This document shows positions 27,908-36,942 of a DNA stretch of 64,000 nucleotides, one piece after another (positions within the stretch are counted from its first letter, which is position 1; every line of letters begins with the position of its first letter). The position numbers were made by a program, and so were the translations under genes. The stretch covers positions 7,688,001-7,752,000 of the forward strand of contig NZ_CP146022.1 in the NCBI RefSeq assembly GCF_036967205.1, in the 5' to 3' direction. The notes beneath the pieces are model-generated. The model was not told where the DNA came from, did not search any database, and worked only from the letters and a program-made list of their open reading frames with translations. This stretch comes from Streptomyces sp. Q6 (lineage in GTDB: Bacteria; Actinomycetota; Actinomycetes; Streptomycetales; Streptomycetaceae).

Positions 27908-28843
27908 TCATGTCACGCGGTCGGCCCATCCGGCGTCCGACTCCCGCGCCACCCGCTGCCATTCGGCCACTCTGCCGGGCAACGGCCAGGCCCAGGAGGG
28001 GCGGTGGCCGGTGCGGGCCCGGCCCAGGTCGCGGGCGAGCACGGGACCGGCGAGCGCGGCGCCGTCCGGAACATGCGTCCCTCGTGTCACACGCAGCGTC
28101 GCGAACCTGTCGAGTTCTCGCTCGTACGCGGCGACGGCGGCGGCCGTGTCCGCCGCCACGTCGTCGGCCGGGGCGAGGCGTACCAGTTCCAGCAGGGGCG
28201 GCGCGGTGTCCTCCGCGAGGGCGGCGGCCAGGCGGGCGTGCCCGTCCAGGACGACATGCGTGTCGAGGCCGCTGCACCACCACAGCAGCACGGGCGGCAG
28301 CACCCCCTCGCGGACCTGTCTCCGGTACGCCTTCACGCGGGCGTCCGACGCCTCCGGCCAGGCCCGCAGCGGCAGCACCTCCCACGATCCGTTGTGCACG
28401 AACCAGTCCACGTAGCCGTCGGGGTCGCCCTCGACGAGCAACTCACGCCAGTACTCCGCCGAGTCCATCGACGCCGGCTTCCACCGCTGGAACGGGGACG
28501 CGTCCCAGAGGGCCCACCGCCCGTCGTGCACCGGCGAGTCGGGCGACCGGTTCAGCGCCTCCGCGAACCGGTGCGCCCACCCCGCGCTCCCCGGGACGCG
28601 GCGCGCCTCGTCCGCGCGCAACGGGGGCAGCGGTGAGCGGAAGCCGCCGGTGCGCAGGAAGTCCACCCCCTGATCCCCGTCCTCGACGCGGGCGAGCAGT
28701 ACGGGGGCTCCGTCCCCGCGGCGCAGCAGCAGACGCCCGCCCTCGGCGACGTACGGGCACAGGCCGGGGCGCGGACGGTCCGAGACCTCCAGCTCCAGGC
28801 CCGCCCAGCCGCCGTCCGCACCCGTCAGCTCACTTCTGCGCAT
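27908..28843 (-). CDS. Protein of unknown function with a ParB-like motif
   Basis: 311 residues, no signal peptide or membrane segment. I do not recognise the family as a whole. Near residue 215 the stretch VVLDGHARLAAALAE preceded by PPVLLWW resembles the ParB/sulfiredoxin nucleotide-binding motif (DGHHRLAAA). The upstream part is rich in Trp and Arg (WALWDASPFQRWKPASMDSA). ATG 28843 is embedded in an 8-bp-arm inverted repeat, and no Shine-Dalgarno sequence is seen, so the mRNA may be leaderless. It lies alone between an MscS gene and the sugar operon. Confidence 0.6.
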   Translation of the reverse strand: MRRSELTGADGGWAGLELEVSDRPRPGLCPYVAEGGRLLLRRGDGAPVLLARVEDGDQGVDFLRTGGFRSPLPPLRADEARRVPGSAGWAHRFAEALNRSPDSPVHDGRWALWDASPFQRWKPASMDSAEYWRELLVEGDPDGYVDWFVHNGSWEVLPLRAWPEASDARVKAYRRQVREGVLPPVLLWWCSGLDTHVVLDGHARLAAALAEDTAPPLLELVRLAPADDVAADTAAAVAAYERELDRFATLRVTRGTHVPDGAALAGPVLARDLGRARTGHRPSWAWPLPGRVAEWQRVARESDAGWADRVT

Positions 28844-28859
28844 ACCGAGAAGGTATGCG
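28839..28859. promoter_or_regulatory. Inverted repeat overlapping the start codon of the ParB-like gene
   Basis: CGCATACC and GGTATGCG flank GAGAA exactly; the ATG of the minus-strand gene at 28843 lies in one arm. Binding here would block both transcription start and translation, as for an autoregulated leaderless gene. Confidence 0.5.
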
Positions 28860-28902
28860 AGCCGTGCGCAGAGAGCCGAAGCGGTGAGTGCGATCAGCGC
28901 TG

Positions 28903-29931
28903 TCAGTGCTGGTTCAGGGTCACCGTCCGTCCCGTCCGTGCCGATTCGTACGCCGCTGTCACGATCCGCAGCGACCGCAGCGCGGCCTCGCCGTCCGTCA
29001 CGCCGATCGCCCCGGTCCCCGCACCCGGGAACAGGAACTCCCGCAGCATCAGGGCATCCAGATCGACCCCGTAGGGGAGTTCGACGCCGGAGCGGGACGT
29101 CTCGCTGAAGCCGTGGACCTTCTGGTCGAAGGCGTCCATCTCCAGCGTCGCCCGCTCCCCGACGACCTGCATCGACAGGCCGCCCCACGCCGGGTGGTGG
29201 CGAGGCTGGCTCCAGGAGCAGTCGATCGTGGCGACGGCCCCGTTCGCGTACGTGAGGGTGAGCAGGCCCGCCGTCTCGACGGGGACCTCGCCGTCGGCCT
29301 CGTACAGGATGTTGTTGGTCTGCGCGTACACGTCCGTCGCCGGGGCCCCGTCGAAGAGGTCGTCGAGCAGGTCCGCGAGGTGCACGGTGTGGTCCATCAG
29401 GGCGCCGCCGCCCGCGAGATCGGGGTCGACGAACCAGCGGCGCCGGGCGCCCGGCATGTAGCCGTTGTTGGCGCCGGACACGGTGAGGACCTCGCCCGTC
29501 GTACCGGACCGCACCGCGTCGCGCACCGCGAGATACGCCGGACTGAACCGCACCGGATGCGCCACGGCGAGCCGCACCCCGGCCGCCCGGCACGCCGCGA
29601 CCATCGCCGCGCCGTCCTCGGCCGTCGTCGCGAGGGGCTTCTCGCAGAGCACGTCGGCGCCGTGCGACGCGGCGAGCTCCACCAGCGCGCGGTGCCGGAC
29701 GTTCTCGGAGCAGACGACCACCTTGTCGGGGCCCCAGGCGAACAACTCCTCGTACGTGTCGACGTAGTTCACGCCGAGCTGGGCGGCGAAGTCCTTGCCG
29801 CGCACCTCGCCCGGCGCCGCCAGATCCGTGTCCGGGTCGGCCGCGAGGACCTCCACGCCGTCCATCGAGGCGAGCAGCCGCGCGAATCCTCCCGCGTGCA
29901 CATGGGCGAACGACAGCACTCCGACCTTCAC
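28903..29931 (-). CDS. Gfo/Idh/MocA-family oxidoreductase (second of the sugar operon)
   Basis: A 342-residue NAD(P)-dependent oxidoreductase. The Rossmann start is MKVGVLSFAHVHAGGFARLL, an atypical motif in which a G is replaced by the FAHVH loop; the catalytic Lys is in VLCEKPLATTAEDG and the His in GGALMDHTVHLADLL. It oxidises or epimerises a sugar or cyclitol. GTG 29931 overlaps the upstream stop by 4 nt (GTGA). It is the last gene of the operon, so it probably acts on the imported sugar. Confidence 0.88.
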   Translation of the reverse strand: MKVGVLSFAHVHAGGFARLLASMDGVEVLAADPDTDLAAPGEVRGKDFAAQLGVNYVDTYEELFAWGPDKVVVCSENVRHRALVELAASHGADVLCEKPLATTAEDGAAMVAACRAAGVRLAVAHPVRFSPAYLAVRDAVRSGTTGEVLTVSGANNGYMPGARRRWFVDPDLAGGGALMDHTVHLADLLDDLFDGAPATDVYAQTNNILYEADGEVPVETAGLLTLTYANGAVATIDCSWSQPRHHPAWGGLSMQVVGERATLEMDAFDQKVHGFSETSRSGVELPYGVDLDALMLREFLFPGAGTGAIGVTDGEAALRSLRIVTAAYESARTGRTVTLNQH

Positions 29932-30944
29932 AGTCCGGCCTCCTCGGTAACCTTGAGTTCGACGGGTTCGCCGGTGCGGGCCGACTCGGCGGCGGCCTGC
30001 GCGACGCGGACGGCCTCGACGCCGTCGCGCGCCGACACCCGGGGCGCGGGCCCGCCCGCGACGGCCGTCGCGAAGTCCCGCAGCTCCGTGAGGTAGGGGC
30101 TCTCCGTCATCGGGCTGCGGGGGATGCCCTCGCCGAGCGGGCGGCTGCCCTGGGCCAGTACACGAAAGCCCGGACGGTCGGTCGAGTCGTGCTCCAGGAT
30201 GCCGCCGGGGCCCGCGACCCGGAACGTCGTACGGAACGGGAGATCGGGCAGCCCCCACACCCCGAGCACGTGGCTGACCGCGCCGGAGGCGTGCGTGAGC
30301 ACCGCCGTGCCCGTCGCCACGTCACCGGCGACCGCGCCGGGTTCCTGCTTCCCGCGCAGCCGGGCGTGGACGCGGACGACCTCCCCGGCGAGCAGCCGCG
30401 CGAAGTCGAAGTCGTGGATCATCTGGTCGACCAGGATGCCGCCCGACAGGGCCGGGTCCGAGAACCACGGCGCCCACACCGGGAAGCAGCCGGAGCGCGT
30501 GAAGCGGAGCACGGCCGGGGCGCCGAGCTCACCCCGCGCCACGTGCGCGGCGAGCGCCGCGTACGCCGGGAAGTAGCGCACGACATGCGCGGGGAAGAGC
30601 AGCACGCCCGCCGCCCGCGCCGCGTCCGTCATCTCCTGGGCCTCGGCGGCCGTCAGGGCCAGCGGCTTCTCGCAGACGACGTGCTTGCCCGCGGCGATCG
30701 CGTCGAGGGCGAGGTCCCGGTGCGTGAACGTCGGGGTGCACACGTCGACGACCGTGCAGCGGTCCAGGAGTTCGGTGAGGCTGTGCACGGCTGTGACACC
30801 GGACGCGGCGTACTGGGCGGCCAGCTGTTCCGCGTGGCCGTCGGTGGACAGGATCGTGACGCGTGCGCCCAGGGCTGTCCAGGCGGGCAGATGCGCGCGG
30901 GCGATGCCGCCGGCGCCGATCAGGCCCACGTCGAGGCGTGCCAT
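29928..30944 (-). CDS. Gfo/Idh/MocA-family oxidoreductase (first of the sugar operon)
   Basis: 338 residues with the typical start MARLDVGLIGAGGIARAHLP, catalytic EKPLAL near residue 94, and a C-terminal domain with GGILVDQMIHDFDFARLL. Members act on inositols, glucose derivatives or aldoses. It follows the permease gene with 40 bp between and overlaps the next oxidoreductase by 4 nt. Two different members side by side suggest successive oxidation and reduction steps, as in inositol or 1,5-anhydro-sugar pathways. The substrate is unknown. Confidence 0.9.
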   Translation of the reverse strand: MARLDVGLIGAGGIARAHLPAWTALGARVTILSTDGHAEQLAAQYAASGVTAVHSLTELLDRCTVVDVCTPTFTHRDLALDAIAAGKHVVCEKPLALTAAEAQEMTDAARAAGVLLFPAHVVRYFPAYAALAAHVARGELGAPAVLRFTRSGCFPVWAPWFSDPALSGGILVDQMIHDFDFARLLAGEVVRVHARLRGKQEPGAVAGDVATGTAVLTHASGAVSHVLGVWGLPDLPFRTTFRVAGPGGILEHDSTDRPGFRVLAQGSRPLGEGIPRSPMTESPYLTELRDFATAVAGGPAPRVSARDGVEAVRVAQAAAESARTGEPVELKVTEEAGL

Positions 30945-30984
30945 GGAGGTCCTTCCCTGCTGTTCGGGTGCTGCCGGAATCGGG

Positions 30985-31824
30985 TCAGCCCTTCGTGCCG
31001 CTCTGGGCGATGCCCTGCACGAAGTGCCGTTGGAGGAAGAGATAGAGGACGATCATCGGCAGGCTCGCGATCAGTGAACCGGCCATCATCACGGGGTAGT
31101 CGGTCTCGAACTGGCCCTCCAGGGAGGTCAGCCCGGCACTGATCGGCATCTTCGCCGGATCGGTGTTCACGACCAGCGGCCACAGCAGGTCGTTCCACGA
31201 CCACATCGCCGTGATCACCGCGAGAGCGGCGAGCGCGGGACGGATCAGCGGCAGCATGATCGACCAGAAGATCCGGAACGGGCCCGCGCCGTCGATCCGT
31301 GCCGCCTCCTCCAGCTCCCGTGGCAGCGAGAGGAAGAACTGCCGCAGCATGAAGGTCCCGAACGCGCTGAACATGCCCGGCAGGAACAGCGCGGGGGCCG
31401 TGTTCAGGAGGCCGAGCCGCTGGATGATGTCGTACTGCGGCAGGATCAGCAGCGACGACGGCACGAGCAGCACGGACAGGAACAGGGCGAACAGCACGTC
31501 CTTGCCACGGAACCGCATCCGTGCGAACGCGTACGCCGCCAGCGAGCAGAACACCAGCTGGCCCAGGGTCCGGCCGACCGTGTTGATGACGCTGTTGCCG
31601 AGCATCTCCCCGTACGGCAGGGCTGTGAACACCTCTTTGAAGGAGGCCCAGTTCCACCGCTCGGGGAAGAGCGTCGTCGGTACGTGCACGGCCTCGGGAA
31701 GCGTCTTGAGCGCCGTGAGCAACTGCCACAGGAACGGGAAGACCATCACGAGCGCGCCCAGCGAAAGGAGGACGTGCGTGGCGACGGAGCCGCCGTCCAC
31801 CCGACGCGTCAGCCGGTCACGCAT
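30985..31824 (-). CDS. Sugar ABC transporter permease (MalG type)
   Basis: A 279-residue permease with six membrane helices. The EAA loop, which contacts the ATPase, is LEEAARIDGAGPFRIFWSIM. It pairs with the MalF-type permease whose gene overlaps by 8 nt upstream. No ATPase gene is in this operon; Streptomyces sugar importers commonly share the MsiK ATPase encoded elsewhere. Confidence 0.93.
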   Translation of the reverse strand: MRDRLTRRVDGGSVATHVLLSLGALVMVFPFLWQLLTALKTLPEAVHVPTTLFPERWNWASFKEVFTALPYGEMLGNSVINTVGRTLGQLVFCSLAAYAFARMRFRGKDVLFALFLSVLLVPSSLLILPQYDIIQRLGLLNTAPALFLPGMFSAFGTFMLRQFFLSLPRELEEAARIDGAGPFRIFWSIMLPLIRPALAALAVITAMWSWNDLLWPLVVNTDPAKMPISAGLTSLEGQFETDYPVMMAGSLIASLPMIVLYLFLQRHFVQGIAQSGTKG

Positions 31825-32785
31825 AGTGCACCCACCTCTTCTGGAGCCGGAACTGAAGGAACGTCAGGGCCGCGGTCAACAGCATCAGGAGAAAGGCGAG
31901 CGCGGCCGCCGCGCCCTGGTTGTTCTGCTGGAACGCCCACTGGTAGAAGAGGCTCACGACGGACTGCGTGGAGCCGAGCGCCGGGTTCGTGGGGCTCATC
32001 ATCACGTAGATCAGGTCGAACATCTGGAGCGAGTTGATCACGCAGATGACCGCCGCGAAGAAGATGCTCGGACTCAGCAGCGGCAGCGTGATGGTGAAGA
32101 AGCGGCGCACCGGTCCCGCGCCGTCCAGCTCGGCCGCCTCGTAGTAGTCCTGCGGAATGCCCTTGATCCCCGCGATGAAGATGATCAAGTAGTAGCCGAC
32201 GCTCTGCCACACGGCGACCAGGCCGATCGCCCACAGCGCGGACGAGGGGTCCGACGCCCAGAAGTGGCGTGACATCCCGAACCACGACAACACCTCGTTC
32301 AGAAGGCCGAAGTTGCCGTTGTAGAGCCAGTTCCAGACCAGGCCGACCGCGACCGGCAGTGTCACGAACGGGATGAAGTAGAGCGCCCGGTACACCCCGA
32401 CGCCGCGCAGCCCCCGCCGGTTCAAAAGCGCCGCCACCGCGATCGACAGCGGCAGCGTGACCAGGCCGATCGCCCCGTACAGGAGCGTGTTGCCGATCGC
32501 GCGCCACACCGTGACGTCCTGGAGGACGCGCGCGTAGTTGTCACCGCCGATCCAGGTGTTGCCGCCGAACGGGCCGAAGTCGGTGAAGCTGTAGCCGAAC
32601 GTCTGGATCATCGGCCAGATGTAGAACACCAGGAACCCGAGACCGATCGGCGCGATGAAGACGTACGCCGCCTTCTGCGTGCGGGAGTTGGGGCCGCGCG
32701 TCGCGTCGTCGCGGCCGGCCCTCGTACGGGGTTTCCTGATCCGGCCCTCCGCCTCTGCGGCGGCCGTCGACGGGAACACGGCCAT
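31817..32785 (-). CDS. Sugar ABC transporter permease (MalF type)
   Basis: A 322-residue permease. A hydrophilic N-terminus with many Arg (residues 1-38) precedes six helices, the first starting YVFIAPIGLGFLVFYIWPMI. The EAA loop reads YYEAAELDGAGPVRRFFTIT. ATG 32785 overlaps the lipoprotein stop by one base (TGATG). It forms the membrane channel together with the following MalG-type subunit. Confidence 0.93.
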   Translation of the reverse strand: MAVFPSTAAAEAEGRIRKPRTRAGRDDATRGPNSRTQKAAYVFIAPIGLGFLVFYIWPMIQTFGYSFTDFGPFGGNTWIGGDNYARVLQDVTVWRAIGNTLLYGAIGLVTLPLSIAVAALLNRRGLRGVGVYRALYFIPFVTLPVAVGLVWNWLYNGNFGLLNEVLSWFGMSRHFWASDPSSALWAIGLVAVWQSVGYYLIIFIAGIKGIPQDYYEAAELDGAGPVRRFFTITLPLLSPSIFFAAVICVINSLQMFDLIYVMMSPTNPALGSTQSVVSLFYQWAFQQNNQGAAAALAFLLMLLTAALTFLQFRLQKRWVHYA

Positions 32786-34047
32786 CAGTTCTCCTCCTCG
32801 TCGAGCGCCCGGTCCATCTGCTCCGCCAGCGTGCGCGCCGCGCGCTCCACGCCTCCCTTGCCGCTGAACGGCGCCCCGAGCAGCAGGTACTCGAGGTCCT
32901 CCCACACGGCGGTGTTCCGTGAACTCGGGTACGGGGCCGCGTCGTCGAGCATGTCGATGAAGACCTGGAGGTCGAACTCCGGCATCGACTTCAGCCAGGC
33001 GTCCTGCGTTCCCGCGTACGAGGAGATCGTCACGCCGCCCTTCGCCTGGATCTCGGCGGCCTCGTGCCGCGCCATGAAGTCGACGAACTTCCAGGCCGCC
33101 TGCTTCTTGCGGGACTTGGCGCTGATGACGTTGGCGAGGCCGTGGATGACGGTGGCCCGCTCGCGGCCCTTCGGCAGCACGGCGACACCGCCGTGGTCCT
33201 TGATGGCGGGCGTGCCGTACATGAACGACGCCATCGCCGACAGGTCGTAGTTCATCGCCACCTGCTCGGAGAGGTACAGATTGCGTGCCCGCACCTCCGA
33301 CATGGCGCTCTGCGGCGGCGACCAGCCCCGGTCGACGAGGTCCGTCCAGAAGCGGAGCCCCTCGATGGCCCGCTCGTCCGCGAACCCGGACCGTCCCTCG
33401 CGCAGCACCTGGCCGCCCGCGCCGAAGATCGTCGGATAGAACTTCGTCTGCCGGTCCATCTCGGCGGCGATGCCGTAGACCCGGGTCCGTGGATCGGTCA
33501 GCTCGTGCGCGGCGTCCCTGACGTCGTCCCAGGTCCAGCTCTCGTCGGGGTACGGGACGCCCGCCTTGTCGAAGAGGGCCTTGTTGTACCAGAGCCCGAC
33601 CGTGTCGAAGTCCTTCGGCAGTCCGTACTGCCTGCCGTCGTACGCGTAGATGTCGCGCAGCGCCTTCGGATGCCTGCCGACCGGTGTGCGGTCCTGCCGG
33701 ATGTGCGAGCTCAGGGGTTCGAGGACGCCGTTGGACGCGTACAGCTGGATGTTGACGGCGTTCATCCAGAACACGTCCGGGGCCGTGCCGCCGCGCATCG
33801 CCGTGCGCAGCGTCGTCCAGTACGACGACCAGGGCGTGAGCTGGATCTCCACGGAGATGTCCGGGTTCGCGCGCTCGAAGGCCTTGATGATCTGCTGCAT
33901 CCCCGGGACCTGCGCGGGATCCCAGATGCCGTACGCAAGGGTCGTGCGGCCGCGTGAACCGGCGGTCGTGGAACCCGAGTCGGTGCTGCATCCGGCGGCG
34001 AGCGGGGTCGTCGCCAGTGCGGCGGCGAGGAATGTTCTCCTGCGCAT
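32785..34047 (-). CDS. Sugar-binding lipoprotein of the ABC importer
   Basis: A 420-residue family 1 solute-binding protein. The signal peptide MRRRTFLAAALATTPLAAGC has a lipobox ending at Cys20, with an RRRTFL stretch that may use the Tat route. Binding-protein motifs include FERANPDISVEIQLTPWSSY, TAPDVFWMNAVNIQLYAS and YGLPKDFDTVGLWYNKALFD. It captures a sugar outside the cell for the two permeases. The gene follows the ROK regulator by 34 nt. The ligand is unknown, probably an oligosaccharide or polyol. Confidence 0.93.
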   Translation of the reverse strand: MRRRTFLAAALATTPLAAGCSTDSGSTTAGSRGRTTLAYGIWDPAQVPGMQQIIKAFERANPDISVEIQLTPWSSYWTTLRTAMRGGTAPDVFWMNAVNIQLYASNGVLEPLSSHIRQDRTPVGRHPKALRDIYAYDGRQYGLPKDFDTVGLWYNKALFDKAGVPYPDESWTWDDVRDAAHELTDPRTRVYGIAAEMDRQTKFYPTIFGAGGQVLREGRSGFADERAIEGLRFWTDLVDRGWSPPQSAMSEVRARNLYLSEQVAMNYDLSAMASFMYGTPAIKDHGGVAVLPKGRERATVIHGLANVISAKSRKKQAAWKFVDFMARHEAAEIQAKGGVTISSYAGTQDAWLKSMPEFDLQVFIDMLDDAAPYPSSRNTAVWEDLEYLLLGAPFSGKGGVERAARTLAEQMDRALDEEEN

Positions 34048-34081
34048 ACGCGTCTCCGGTCGGTCGAAGGGGCGGGGTGGG

Positions 34082-35239
34082 TCAGGGCAGGGGCGGGCGG
34101 GACGGGCCCGCCCGGTCCGGGAGGCGGGACTCGACCGCGTCCAGGGCGCGGCGCACCGCGCCGAGCGCCACGCTCTCGCGGCCCAGCGTGCTGACCGCGA
34201 TCCGGGGCACGTGCAGGGTCAGCGGCCGCAGGTGCTCGGTGAGCAGCGGGCCGAGCGGGTCGCCGATCGGCGCCAACGCGCCGGACAGGACCAGGAGTTC
34301 GGGGTCGAGGGCGAGCACCAGGGCGGCGATGCCGGGCGCGACACCGGCCAGATAGCGGTCGAGGACGGCGAGCGCGCCGGCGTCACCCGCGAGGACGGCT
34401 CGGGCCAGCGCGTCCGTCCCCGACTCGCCGGGCCGCCGCTCGCCGTCCCAGGCGAGGGCCTTCTCCGCCTCGTCCAGGCCCAGTTGGGGCAGGATGCCGA
34501 GCTCGCCCGCGCCGCCGCGCCGCCCGCGGTGCAGCCGCCCGTCGATCATCAGGCCGCACGAGATGCGATGCCCGACGAGGACGCACGCCACGTCGTCGGC
34601 GAGCGTCGCCGCACCGCGCCAGTGCTCGGCGAGCACCGCCAGATTGACGTCGTTCTCGACGAGGACACGGCAGGGCACGGTGTCCGCGAGCCGGCGCGCG
34701 AGATCCAGATCGGTCCAGTCGGGGACGATCACCGAACGGATCCGCCCGGTCTCGTCGACCATGCCCGGCACGCCGACGCCCACCGACCACACGTCGTCGG
34801 GGCCGAGCCCCTCGTCCGCGAGGAAGCGGCGCAGCCGGGAGCGCAGCAGCGCGATTCGCTCGGTCCCCGTCAACTCGGCGGGGAACTCCTCCCGCCGCCG
34901 GGCGACGACCTCGCCGTCGAGCCGGGAGAGCAGCAGCACGAGCTTCTTCAGGCCGATGTCGACACCGACCACGTGCCCCGCCTCGGCGCGGAACCGGAAG
35001 CGCCGCGCGGGCCGCCCGGGAGCCCGCCCCACGGCCGGCGCGTCCGTCTCGGCGATCCAGCCCTGCGTGGCGAGCTCCTCCACCAGTGCCTCGACCGTCG
35101 GCCGGGACAGCCCCGTCGCAGCGGTGAGCCCGCTCACCGTCTGGGGACTCTCCTGCCGCAACGCCCGCAGCACGACAGCGGTGTTGAGACCGCGCAGCGC
35201 CGCGAGATCGTGCCCGCGCGCCCCGTCGTGCACCGCCAT
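34082..35239 (-). CDS. ROK-family transcriptional regulator of the sugar operon
   Basis: 385 residues. The N-terminal winged helix (ALRQESPQTVSGLTAATGLS then RPTVEALVEELATQGWI) precedes a ROK domain with VVGVDIGLKKLVLLLS and VGVGVPGMVDE. The usual ROK zinc motif (a His after GELG and a CxCGxxGC cluster) is absent: the region reads GAGELGILPQLGLDEAEK. It may bind its sugar without zinc. It is the first gene of the six-gene minus-strand operon and probably represses it. ATG 35239 is chosen by homology. Confidence 0.88.
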   Translation of the reverse strand: MAVHDGARGHDLAALRGLNTAVVLRALRQESPQTVSGLTAATGLSRPTVEALVEELATQGWIAETDAPAVGRAPGRPARRFRFRAEAGHVVGVDIGLKKLVLLLSRLDGEVVARRREEFPAELTGTERIALLRSRLRRFLADEGLGPDDVWSVGVGVPGMVDETGRIRSVIVPDWTDLDLARRLADTVPCRVLVENDVNLAVLAEHWRGAATLADDVACVLVGHRISCGLMIDGRLHRGRRGGAGELGILPQLGLDEAEKALAWDGERRPGESGTDALARAVLAGDAGALAVLDRYLAGVAPGIAALVLALDPELLVLSGALAPIGDPLGPLLTEHLRPLTLHVPRIAVSTLGRESVALGAVRRALDAVESRLPDRAGPSRPPLP

Positions 35240-35282
35240 GACGCTCGCCTCCGTCACCGGATCGGGTGGGTTGCGCAGGACT

Positions 35283-35345
35283 GTTGCAGAACTCCAGGGC
35301 CTTGGGAACCCCGCCCGTACGGAAGTTACGTAGAACTCCTGCGAA
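35283..35345. promoter_or_regulatory. Candidate ROK operator repeats in the ROK/gabT divergent region
   Basis: AGAACTCC occurs at 35288-35295 and 35332-35339, preceded by TTGC and TACGT respectively; the second is followed by TGCGAA, so the outer ends TTGCAG and CTGCGAA are nearly symmetric. They lie 50-100 bp upstream of the ROK start, within 35240-35435. No strong -10/-35 pair was found. Confidence 0.3.
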
Positions 35346-35435
35346 TTGGGGAAGCCGTGACCTGAGGGACAGGGGCGGGGAATCGTCACACTTGACCCAT
35401 TGACGCCCGTTCGGCCCGGCACTGACGCTGGAGTC

Positions 35436-36692
35436 ATGAGCCAACTGTCCGAGCATCTGCGCCAGGCCACCCCCGTCGTCGCGCAGCGCGGGGAAGGCGT
35501 CCACCTCTACGGCATCGACGGCCGCCGCTATCTCGACTTCACCGCCGGGATCGGCGTCACCAGCACCGGCCACTGTCATCCCCGCGTCGTCGCCGCCGCC
35601 CAGGAACAGGTCGCCACCCTCATCCACGGCCAGTACACGACCGTCCTGCACCAGCCGCTCCAGCGCCTCGTCGAGAAGCTCGGCGACGTGCTGCCGACGG
35701 GCCTCGACAGCCTCTTCTTCGTGAACTCCGGGAGCGAGGCCGTCGAAGCGGCGATGCGCCTCGCCCGGCAGGCCACCGGGCGCCCCAACATCGTGGTGGC
35801 CCACGGCGGCTTCCACGGCCGCACCGTCGCCGCGGCGTCCCTAACGACCTCGGGCACCAAGATCCGTACCGGGTTCGGTCCGCTCATGGCGGGCGTCGCC
35901 ATCACGCCGTTCCCGAACGCCTACCACTACGGCTGGGACGAGGAGACCGCGACCCGGTTCGCGCTGCGCGAGTTCGACCACCTGCTCCAGACCGTCTCCG
36001 ACCCCGACGACACCGCGGCGATCCTCGTCGAGCCGGTGCTCGGCGAGGGCGGCTACGTGCCCGCCAACTCGGCCTTCCTGCAGGGGCTCAGGGAGCGCGC
36101 CGACCGGCACGGCATCCTGCTGATCCTCGACGAGATCCAGACCGGCGTCGGCCGCACCGGCCGCTTCTGGGGCCACGACCACTTCGACGTCACCCCCGAC
36201 GTCCTCGTCACCGCGAAGGGCCTCGCCAGCGGCTTCCCGCTGTCCGGGATCGCGGCCCCGCAGGCCCTCATGCACAAGGTCAGGCCCGGCTCCCAGGGCG
36301 GCACGTACGGCGGCAACGCGGTCGCCTGCGCCGCCGCCTGCGCCACGCTCGACGTCATCGCCGAGGAGGGCCTCGTGGCGAACGCGGCGGCGATGGGCGC
36401 GCGGCTGCGCTCGGGCCTGGAGGACGTCGCGGCCAAGACCCCCGCCATCGGGGACGTACGCGGCCTCGGCCTGATGCTGGCCAGCGAGTTCACGACGGCG
36501 GACGGCGAGCCCGACCCCGCCACGGCCCTGCGCGCCCAGCAGGCGGCCGCCGACGAGGGCCTGCTCCTGCTGACCTGCGGCCCGTGGGGCAACGTCGTCC
36601 GGATGATCCCGGCCCTGGTCGTCACGGAGGGGCAGGTCGACGACGCGCTCAGGGCGTGGACCTCCGCGGTGGAGACGGCGACGACCACGTAG
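35436..36692 (+). CDS. gabT: Class III aminotransferase, 4-aminobutyrate type
   Basis: 418 residues, PLP-dependent fold I. The substrate and cofactor motifs are FVNSGSEAVEAAMRLARQAT, the Asp motif ILLILDEIQTGVGRTGRFWG, and the Schiff-base Lys near residue 261 in VLVTAKGLASGFPLSG. It probably moves an amino group from GABA or a similar omega-amino acid to 2-oxoglutarate. An aldehyde dehydrogenase follows on the same strand, giving a gabT-gabD style pair. ATG 35436 has CTGGAG 2-8 nt upstream. The exact substrate could be another omega-amino acid. Confidence 0.85.
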   Translation: MSQLSEHLRQATPVVAQRGEGVHLYGIDGRRYLDFTAGIGVTSTGHCHPRVVAAAQEQVATLIHGQYTTVLHQPLQRLVEKLGDVLPTGLDSLFFVNSGSEAVEAAMRLARQATGRPNIVVAHGGFHGRTVAAASLTTSGTKIRTGFGPLMAGVAITPFPNAYHYGWDEETATRFALREFDHLLQTVSDPDDTAAILVEPVLGEGGYVPANSAFLQGLRERADRHGILLILDEIQTGVGRTGRFWGHDHFDVTPDVLVTAKGLASGFPLSGIAAPQALMHKVRPGSQGGTYGGNAVACAAACATLDVIAEEGLVANAAAMGARLRSGLEDVAAKTPAIGDVRGLGLMLASEFTTADGEPDPATALRAQQAAADEGLLLLTCGPWGNVVRMIPALVVTEGQVDDALRAWTSAVETATTT

Positions 36693-36725
36693 GCAGGTGA
36701 GCCGCCGCACAGCCGGGCCGTACAG

Positions 36726-36942
36726 GATGGCCGTGCAGCCGATCGGAGCCGACGGCCGCATAGCCGAGCCGAGCTGAGCCGGACGGCCGCGTAGCCGACC
36801 GCACCGGACGGCCGCGGAGCCGAGCCGAGCCGGACGGCCCCCGAGCCGAGCCGATCCGGACGGCCGCGTAGCCGACCGCACCGGACGGCCCCGAGCCGAT
36901 TCCGCGTCAGACGGCCACGGATCCGAGCCCCGGAGGACGGCC
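36726..36942. repeat. Tandem array of about nine 25-bp units between gabT and the dehydrogenase
   Basis: Units beginning GA(C/T)GGCC start at 36726, 36751, 36782, 36807, 36833, 36859, 36884, 36910 and 36936: spacing 25-26 bp apart from one of 31. Two units (36782 and 36859) are identical over 25 bp; the rest differ by a few bases, often as AGCCGAGCCGA variants. No protein is supported across it. It fills most of the 308-bp gap 36693-37000. Possible roles are transcript attenuation or a neutral minisatellite. Confidence 0.8.

Noticed and set aside
36726-36942. CRISPR array
   Set aside because: The units are contiguous and similar throughout, with no unique spacers, and no cas genes are present.
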